56,577 bases of DNA, from NCBI RefSeq assembly GCF_013371085.1, contig NZ_JABWCV010000025.1, forward strand, positions 1-56,577, read 5' to 3'. This DNA is from Vreelandella maris. GTDB lineage: Bacteria > Pseudomonadota > Gammaproteobacteria > Pseudomonadales > Halomonadaceae. A program made the position numbers and the translations under genes. This document shows, piece after piece, positions 51,724 through 56,577 of the stretch (position 1 is the stretch's first letter; the number at the start of each line of letters is the position of its first letter). The notes beneath the pieces were generated by a model. It was not told the origin of the DNA. It searched no databases and was given only the letters and a program-made list of their open reading frames with translations.

Positions 51724-52080
51724 ATGAACATCGTGATGCAGCGCTTACACCTCACTCACCCATTACACTTTGTTATTGGCTTAACGCTTTGGAGTGCTTG
51801 GTTTGTAACAGTTTACGGTGGCCATGCTGTGGCCTGTGAAGTCATTCCCCCTGACCCAGAACAAGGTGTTTTTACCCTCGTTAATGCGTTGTTGCTTATG
51901 GTCAGTCTTGCCGCCGTTGCGCTGTTAGCTGCGTTAACGGTGGGGTGTTACCGCATGAGCAAACGTCATGCTGGGCGGCTGCGCTTTAATGCGCGGGTTT
52001 CTGCCGGGCTCTATCTCTTTTCTACCTTCGGCGTATTGTTTGCAGCGATGCCCATCATCGGTATTCCGCCTTGCCTGTGA
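51724..52080 (+). CDS. Small membrane protein of the oxidase operon
   Basis: A 118-residue protein with three hydrophobic segments: PLHFVIGLTLWSAWFVTVYGG, TLVNALLLMVSLAAVALLAALTVG and SAGLYLFSTFGVLFAAMPIIG. I do not recognise a family. Charged residues are few; a VACEV cysteine and a final PPCL cysteine are present on the same probable side. Starts 4 bases after subunit I/III and ends 5 bases before the Cu-ATPase, so it is part of the operon. It may be an accessory or subunit IV-like component; this rests on position and topology only. Confidence 0.75.
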   Translation: MNIVMQRLHLTHPLHFVIGLTLWSAWFVTVYGGHAVACEVIPPDPEQGVFTLVNALLLMVSLAAVALLAALTVGCYRMSKRHAGRLRFNARVSAGLYLFSTFGVLFAAMPIIGIPPCL

Positions 52081-52085
52081 GCGGT

Positions 52086-54299
52086 ATGACTGACACTAAC
52101 GCAGACAAGCTTTATACCCTTCACGGCATGTGGTGTACCAGTTGCGCGTTGGCCGTGGAAGGCTCCCTCAAACGGAGTGCTGGTGTGCGCGACGTTAGCG
52201 TGCATTATCCCAGCGCCACGCTCTGTATAAGCGGCACGCCAGCCGCGATTCAGCTCTCAGGGCTTGCCTCAAAGGTCAAGCGACTAGGCTACCGGCTGAC
52301 GGAACTTGAGCCGGTGGGCGATGCCCATGCGCGACTGGAAGAGGAGAGCCGCTACCTCACCCTTAGGCTGATGGTGGGTTCGCTATTTGGCATGTGGACC
52401 ATGCTTGCCTCAGTTCTGATCTACGCATCCGCCTTGCCCAATGAACAGGTCGAGCAGGTAGTGGCATGGGTGTCGGGTGCTTTTTCACTTCCCGTGGTGC
52501 TGTTTGCGGGCGTGCCGTTTTACCGAGCGGGATGGCGTACATTGCTCGCCAAACGCCCTGGAATGGATGTGCTCGTCAGCCTTGGTGTGTTTGGCGCAGT
52601 ACTCGTCTCGCTTGGGCTTTTATGGCGCGGTTCATCGGAAGTATATTTCGATACGGCGGTGATGCTGATTGTGCTATTGCTGGTCGGGCGGTTAGTGGAA
52701 ACGCTGTGCCGTCACCGTGGGTTAAAAGCGCTGGACGTATTGACACTACCGAACGCGAACATAAGCGTTTACCAACATGAACATTGGGTAATGGTTCCTG
52801 CCGATGAAGTGGCCGCAGGAATGCGCGTCGAGTTAGCGCCAGGTGAGCTGATAGCGCTTGATGGCACCCTGGAGGCGCCTGGTTGGATCGATACTGCCTC
52901 GTTGACCGGTGAAAGCCTGCCGCGCCACTTTCATACAGGTCAGAAGGTCTACGCAGGCTGCCGCTACCTGGGGGCAGCGCCGCTGGTAATGCAGGTGAGC
53001 GCCGGGGTAGGCAAGCGCCGGTTAGACCGTCTATGCGACGAAATGCGCCGCTATCAGGCCAAAAAAGGCGAGCTGCAGAAGCTTGCTGACCGCTTTGCCG
53101 CTTGGCTAAGCCCCTTAGCGCTTGTGCTGGCGTTACTGACGCTGCCTGCTGCGCTGTTATTTGGAACGGGCTGGGAAGAGGCCTTTGTGCGGGCGCTTTC
53201 CGTACTGGTGGTGGCGTGCCCCTGTGCTGTGGGGCTTGCCGTGCCGTTGGCAAGCCTTGCCGGTAGCGGTCAGGCCATGCAGCAAGGTATTGCGCTACGC
53301 GACCCGGCAGCGCTTGAAACCTTGGCGCGCATTCGCTCGGTAGCACTGGATAAAACCGGCACCTTAACGACCGGGAATCATTCCGTGCTGCATTGGCAGG
53401 CGCGGGAGGGCGTTGATAAGCATACTGTGCAGCGCAAATTAAGCGCCGCCGTCGTTGGAAGCGAACATCCGCTAGCGCACGCGTTAACCCACTGGTCGGA
53501 TAATCAACATGATCAGCACCCGGAGCAGAATCCGGATCAGAATATAGAAGTAAATGAATCGCCTGGGGAAGGGCGCCGAGTGCAGCTAAATAGCGGCGAG
53601 TGGCTAACGCTAGGCAGCGCTAATTGGCTAACTCGTCAGCAGATTGCGTTGCCATTTCAAGCTGAAGACCCCGCGCTGACGTTTGCTTCTCAAGTGATGT
53701 TGGCTGACGAAGCGGGCTGGCTGGCCACGTTCTATCTGGCTGATCAACCGGTGGAGGATGCCGCTCCAAGCATGAAGCGCCTGCTCGCATCAGGCTATGT
53801 GGTGGTGATGATTAGTGGCGACCGGCAGGGAGCCGTTAGCTGGCTGGGTGAGCAGATAGGGCTTGCCCGAGAAGCTTGCTATGCCCAGCGTTCGCCTGAA
53901 GCCAAAGCGAGGCTGTTGCAGGCGCTACCATCGCCAACGCTCTACGTGGGTGATGGCTTGAATGATACGTTGAGCTTGGCCGCAGCTGATGTGGGGATTG
54001 CCCCGCTAGGTGCCAGCGAAGCCGCCCGTGAAGGGGCTTCTGCACAGCTCATGACGCCGGGAATGGGTGGTGTAGTGCAACTGCTTAGCATTGCTAAACG
54101 CACCCGGCGCATCATGGTGCAGAATCTGTTCTTCTCGGCACTTTATAATACGCTGGCACTAGGGCTGGTAGCTGTGATGGCCATTCCGCCCCTGGTCGCG
54201 GTACTCGCCATGGCGGCAAGTTCGCTGAGTGTCACGCTCAATGCCGCACGGTTAGCGTGGGCCGAGCCGGAGGAAAACGATCAGAGGGTTCCAGAATAG
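52086..54299 (+). CDS. Copper-transporting P1B-type ATPase of the oxidase operon
   Basis: Heavy-metal pump of 737 residues. An N-terminal HMA domain (HGMWCTSCALAVEG, C17/C20) precedes two extra helices, a copper-type transmembrane CPC motif (C378, C380 in VVACPCAVGLAV), the A-domain TGES in SLTGESLPR, the phosphorylated D422 in DKTGTLT, GEGR and VGDGLNDTLSLAAADVGIA. The set CPC with YN...MxxSS (YNTLALG; MAASSLSVTLNA) is P1B-1, Cu(I)-type. Located last in coxB-coxA/C-orf118-ATPase, it resembles CtpA/CcoI-type pumps that supply copper for oxidase assembly rather than detoxify. TTG 52071 is an in-frame alternative start. Confidence 0.94.
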   Translation: MTDTNADKLYTLHGMWCTSCALAVEGSLKRSAGVRDVSVHYPSATLCISGTPAAIQLSGLASKVKRLGYRLTELEPVGDAHARLEEESRYLTLRLMVGSLFGMWTMLASVLIYASALPNEQVEQVVAWVSGAFSLPVVLFAGVPFYRAGWRTLLAKRPGMDVLVSLGVFGAVLVSLGLLWRGSSEVYFDTAVMLIVLLLVGRLVETLCRHRGLKALDVLTLPNANISVYQHEHWVMVPADEVAAGMRVELAPGELIALDGTLEAPGWIDTASLTGESLPRHFHTGQKVYAGCRYLGAAPLVMQVSAGVGKRRLDRLCDEMRRYQAKKGELQKLADRFAAWLSPLALVLALLTLPAALLFGTGWEEAFVRALSVLVVACPCAVGLAVPLASLAGSGQAMQQGIALRDPAALETLARIRSVALDKTGTLTTGNHSVLHWQAREGVDKHTVQRKLSAAVVGSEHPLAHALTHWSDNQHDQHPEQNPDQNIEVNESPGEGRRVQLNSGEWLTLGSANWLTRQQIALPFQAEDPALTFASQVMLADEAGWLATFYLADQPVEDAAPSMKRLLASGYVVVMISGDRQGAVSWLGEQIGLAREACYAQRSPEAKARLLQALPSPTLYVGDGLNDTLSLAAADVGIAPLGASEAAREGASAQLMTPGMGGVVQLLSIAKRTRRIMVQNLFFSALYNTLALGLVAVMAIPPLVAVLAMAASSLSVTLNAARLAWAEPEENDQRVPE

Positions 54300-54586
54300 C
54301 CGAGTGCCTGTTTAAGCCGCTCGGCATTCGTTGCCACCCAACGTGGGTCAATCGCTCCCCAGTCACGTATCTGGTAGCGGCCAATGTTGTAGCGCTCGCC
54401 TTCATCTTTCGTAAATACGCACTCGATATCTAATTCGGCAAGGGAGGCGATCGTATCCTGGGCGGTACGCCGTGGCATGCCGGTGGCCTCAATGAGTGCA
54501 GGCACGCTGGCAGCGCCATGTTCGATCAGATGGGCCACGTATAAACGTCGGTAAAAACTCGATTTCGTTTTGCTAAGCGCGGACAT
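54281..54586 (-). CDS. Small winged-helix DNA-binding protein
   Basis: A 101-residue protein with a winged-helix pattern: SSFYRRLYVAHLIEHG, SVPALIEATGMPRRTAQDTIASLAELDIE (recognition helix PRRTAQDTIASL) and a wing (KDEGERYNIGRYQIRDWG). A C-terminal helix (WVATNAERLKQALG) may dimerise. Targets unknown. AAGGA precedes the ATG; its stop region overlaps the convergent Cu-ATPase gene by 19 bases. A role in copper or oxidase control is possible from position only. Confidence 0.8.
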   Translation of the reverse strand: MSALSKTKSSFYRRLYVAHLIEHGAASVPALIEATGMPRRTAQDTIASLAELDIECVFTKDEGERYNIGRYQIRDWGAIDPRWVATNAERLKQALGYSGTL

Positions 54587-54627
54587 GAGGGTTCCTTAAC
54601 AGCAAATTGATTAATGCGCTGCTTAGC

Positions 54628-55713
54628 TTAAAGGAATAAGTCGCCCTGCGCCCGTGGTGGGCGGAAATCCCGCGTGTTCAAGCCCTGCTCGGTGCGATCC
54701 TGCATGTTCCACTGGCGGCTGGCGCGTGCAAAGCGCTGGGCAATTAAATTCGCGAATACTCCTTCACCACGAAAGCGCTTACCAAATTTGGCATCATAGG
54801 CTTTGTCGCCCCGGCACTGACGCATAAGACTCATCACTTTGGCGGCGCGTTCTGGGTAGTGAGCTTCCAACCACGCTTCAAACAGCGGCGCTACTTCATA
54901 AGGTAAACGCAGTAACATCCAGGACGCCGTTCGTGCGCCTGCTCGGCTGGCGGCTTCCAGTAGCTTTTCGATTTCATGGTCGGTCAGCCCTGGGATAACC
55001 GGTGAAATCAATGTCCCTACCGGCACACCCGCCGTATTAAGTTCACGAATAGCCCGTAAGCGCGCCTGAGGCGACGCCGCCCGTGGTTCCAGCGTGCGCT
55101 TTAACTGGGCATCCAGGCTGGTCAGGCTAACAAAGACCCGCACCAAACGATGTTCCGCCATCTCTGCCAATAGTTCTAGATCGCGTAGCACCAGCGTGCT
55201 TTTAGTCACTAACGTTACCGGATGGCGGCATTCCAGCAGTAACTCCAGCAAGCGGCGGGTGGTTTTATAAGTAGCCTCTAATGGCTGGTAGCAATCGGTG
55301 TTGCCGGAAAGGTTGATCGGGCGGCACACATAGCTGGGGTGGCAGAGCTCCTCTGTTAACCGTTCCACCATCCCGCTGCGGGCAATCAACTTGGTCTCAA
55401 AATCCAGCCCTGGCGATAAATCCCAGTAAGCGTGGGAGGGGCGTGCGTAGCAGTAAACGCAGCCATGTTCACAACCACGATAAGGGTTCAGTGAGCGGTC
55501 AAATGGCAAGTCCGGTGATTTATTCCACGACAGTGCGCTCTTGCTCACTTCCTCGCGCACTTCGGTGGCGATGGTCGTAGAGGCTTCCTCACGCCACCAA
55601 CCGTCGTCTTCCACCACGCTATGGCTAGGTGCAAAACGGTTGTGAGGGTCGTACGTTGCCCCGCGGCCTTTACGCACGGCTGAAACACTCGATGTTTGAT
55701 CGGGGATCGTCAT
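54628..55713 (-). CDS. PA0069-family radical SAM protein
   Basis: A 361-residue (from ATG 55713) radical SAM enzyme of the PA0069 type. The [4Fe-4S] motif is C81-x3-C85-x2-C88 in YRGCEHGCVYCYARPSH; then LSGNTDCYQPLE, VTLVTKSTLVLRDLELL, VFVSLTSLDAQLKRTLEPR and ISPVIPGLTDHEIEKLL follow the TIM-barrel pattern. Its substrate is unknown in the family; resemblance to DNA spore-photoproduct-lyase-like text has been noted, but no activity is claimed. ATG 55713 is used because an upstream in-frame ATG at 55812 lies across the promoter region; AGAGGTGG precedes it. Confidence 0.93.
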   Translation of the reverse strand: MTIPDQTSSVSAVRKGRGATYDPHNRFAPSHSVVEDDGWWREEASTTIATEVREEVSKSALSWNKSPDLPFDRSLNPYRGCEHGCVYCYARPSHAYWDLSPGLDFETKLIARSGMVERLTEELCHPSYVCRPINLSGNTDCYQPLEATYKTTRRLLELLLECRHPVTLVTKSTLVLRDLELLAEMAEHRLVRVFVSLTSLDAQLKRTLEPRAASPQARLRAIRELNTAGVPVGTLISPVIPGLTDHEIEKLLEAASRAGARTASWMLLRLPYEVAPLFEAWLEAHYPERAAKVMSLMRQCRGDKAYDAKFGKRFRGEGVFANLIAQRFARASRQWNMQDRTEQGLNTRDFRPPRAQGDLFL

Positions 55714-55727
55714 TTGCCACCTCTGGC

Positions 55728-55759
55728 CTGTATAACTAATTATATGGCTATTTATACAG
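55728..55759. repeat. Inverted repeat CTGTATAA / TTATACAG between radical SAM and DinB-family genes
   Basis: Perfect 8-bp arms (55728-55735 and 55752-55759) separated by 16 bases, with an inner TATAA/TTATA dyad (55731-55744). It lies just upstream of the radical SAM start and 134-165 bases before the divergent DinB-family start. It resembles half of a LexA-like site but has the wrong spacing. Confidence 0.7.
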
Positions 55760-55892
55760 TATATGGCGTTTGGGGAAAGGCGCAAGAAAACGCTTAGCGG
55801 CTTAAATAGCAAATTCGGGGATACAAACGCGTCTTTATTTCATACGCTTAAAGAACCCGTTGTTGCCAGCATGGAAAGAGGCGATTTGACCT

Positions 55893-56429
55893 ATGGAACT
55901 GCAACCACATTTTGCATTAATGGCATCCTACAACCAGTGGATGAATGCCAAGGTATATGACGCCGCTAGCAAGCTAAGTGCGGCTGAGCTTATAGAGGAT
56001 AGAGGCGCTTTCTTTAGCTCTATTTTTGGCACCTTGAACCATATCGTTGTTGCCGACACGATTTGGCTTAAGCGGTTTGCGGCTCATCCTTCTTCAGCCG
56101 CCACATTGGCAGTAATGGAGCCGCTGCCCACGCCAACGCATCTCGCTCAACGCCTGTTTGATGATATGCAAGGCCTAAGCGCGCATCGCCATTGGCTGGA
56201 TAGCGTGATTATTAACTGGGTAGCCGCGCTGACCGATGATGACCTGGATACGCTACTGAGTTACCACAACACCAAAGGCGTGGCTTCAACCAGAAGTTAC
56301 TCGCGCCTTATTAACCACTTTTTTAATCACCAAACCCACCACCGCGGGCAGGTATCTACCTTGCTCTCGCAAGCCGGTATAGATATTGGCGTCACTGATC
56401 TGCTGGCGTTGATTCCGGATGAGGGGTAA
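55893..56429 (+). CDS. DinB family (YfiT/DinB-fold) protein
   Basis: A 178-residue four-helix-bundle protein with the DinB-family metal triad: H50 in FGTLNHIVVAD and two His from NHFFNHQTHHRGQVSTLLSQ (H146, and H149 or H150). The first helix LMASYNQWMNAKVYDAA and W58 region are typical. DinB-type proteins act as thiol-transferases or damage-inducible factors; the substrate is unknown. GAGG lies before the ATG. Divergent from the radical SAM gene, with an inverted repeat between them. Confidence 0.92.
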   Translation: MELQPHFALMASYNQWMNAKVYDAASKLSAAELIEDRGAFFSSIFGTLNHIVVADTIWLKRFAAHPSSAATLAVMEPLPTPTHLAQRLFDDMQGLSAHRHWLDSVIINWVAALTDDDLDTLLSYHNTKGVASTRSYSRLINHFFNHQTHHRGQVSTLLSQAGIDIGVTDLLALIPDEG

Positions 56430-56464
56430 GGAAGTAAGTTCACATATAAGAGCCTACTAAGTGC

Positions 56465-56577
56465 CTATTCAAAATTAATCGCGTGATCAGTTCCGTAACC
56501 ACCGAGTAAGCGGTGTACCTCTTCATGTAGACGTTCAAACGAGAGATAGGCACTCAAGGGCAGCCAGGTGTACTTCA
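56465..56577 (-). CDS. Unidentified protein, C-terminal end only
   Basis: The last 113 bases, read on the - strand, give an open frame ending in TAG at 56467-56465, with a C-terminal sequence KYTWLPLSAYLSFERLHEE followed by VHRLLGGYGTDHAINFE. The plain amino acid mix and the open frame to the edge suggest a real gene cut by the window. Convergent with the DinB gene. No family could be assigned from this piece. Confidence 0.5.
   Translation of the reverse strand, partial: KYTWLPLSAYLSFERLHEEVHRLLGGYGTDHAINFE

Noticed and set aside
52576..53346. A 256-codon open frame antisense to the copper ATPase gene
   Set aside because: It has no ribosome site or recognisable family, reads as low-complexity Arg/Pro/Ala/Ser text, and mirrors the codon bias of the real gene.
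55728..55759. A LexA box
   Set aside because: The spacing between CTGT and ACAG halves is 24, not 8; only half-site likeness remains, so it is listed just as an inverted repeat.

Overview
The window reads as chromosomal DNA of a moderately halophilic gammaproteobacterium of the Halomonadaceae (Halomonas/Vreelandella type). The support is gene content and protein character: a 5S rRNA end followed by rlmM, epmC, a suf operon led by an Rrf2-type regulator, fadBA, putP/putA with an AraC-type regulator, rimB-rimK, a caa3-type oxidase island, and many DUF families typical of this group (DUF3080, DUF5924, DUF3549, DUF2797, DUF1315). No phage, insertion sequence, CRISPR array, tRNA or plasmid module was seen. 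It looks like ordinary core and soft-accessory chromosome.

Layout. 1-118: tail of an rRNA operon with its terminator. 0.2-5.2 kb: rlmM, a small monooxygenase-fold protein, tusA, an unrecognised 231-residue protein, a DUF3080 lipoprotein and a MATE exporter. 5.3-8.2 kb: epmC, a hemerythrin, and a two-gene module of DUF2795 proteins, one with a C2H2 zinc finger. 8.3-14.7 kb: a degenerate exonuclease-fold protein, TatD nuclease, the ABC-F ATPase Uup, a UspA protein with an FNR/ANR-like promoter, a SlyA-type regulator and a DUF5924 membrane protein. 14.9-20.1 kb: fadBA, a histone-deacetylase-fold amidohydrolase and a flavodoxin-like reductase. 20.2-22.4 kb: DCC thiol oxidoreductase, lipoprotein, PEBP protein, YjdM and a YjfB-like motility protein. 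22.7-28.8 kb: Rrf2 regulator-sufB-sufC-sufD-sufS-sufT. 28.8-33.9 kb: sanA, rimB/rimK, DUF3549, yqcC and ompW. 34.2-40.0 kb: putP, putA and an AraC activator. 40.0-47.6 kb: small membrane, CBS and YqaE-type proteins, a DMT transporter, nadK, a phosphoesterase, a rhomboid protease, yeaC-DUF2797 and CopD. 47.6-54.6 kb: DUF2231, coxB, a fused subunit I/III gene, a small membrane protein, a copper P-type ATPase and a small winged-helix protein. 54.6-56.6 kb: PA0069-type radical SAM protein, DinB-family protein and the tail of an unidentified gene.

Genes that work together: suf genes form one Fe-S assembly operon; fadB-fadA are the two subunits of the beta-oxidation complex; putP, putA and the AraC regulator form a proline uptake and catabolism unit; coxB, coxA/C and the Cu-ATPase form an oxidase with copper supply; rimB-rimK modify ribosomal protein S6.

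The most interesting unlisted signal is a pair of look-alike intergenic sequences (about 40495-40620 and 44928-45030, both + strand). Each has an identical 13-nt C-rich core, a strong hairpin, a run of at least 8 T and the same downstream pentamer; the first has no + strand gene upstream that it could terminate. I interpret them as two paralogous small RNAs. All functional statements rest on reading the sequence and on family knowledge; no database search was run.
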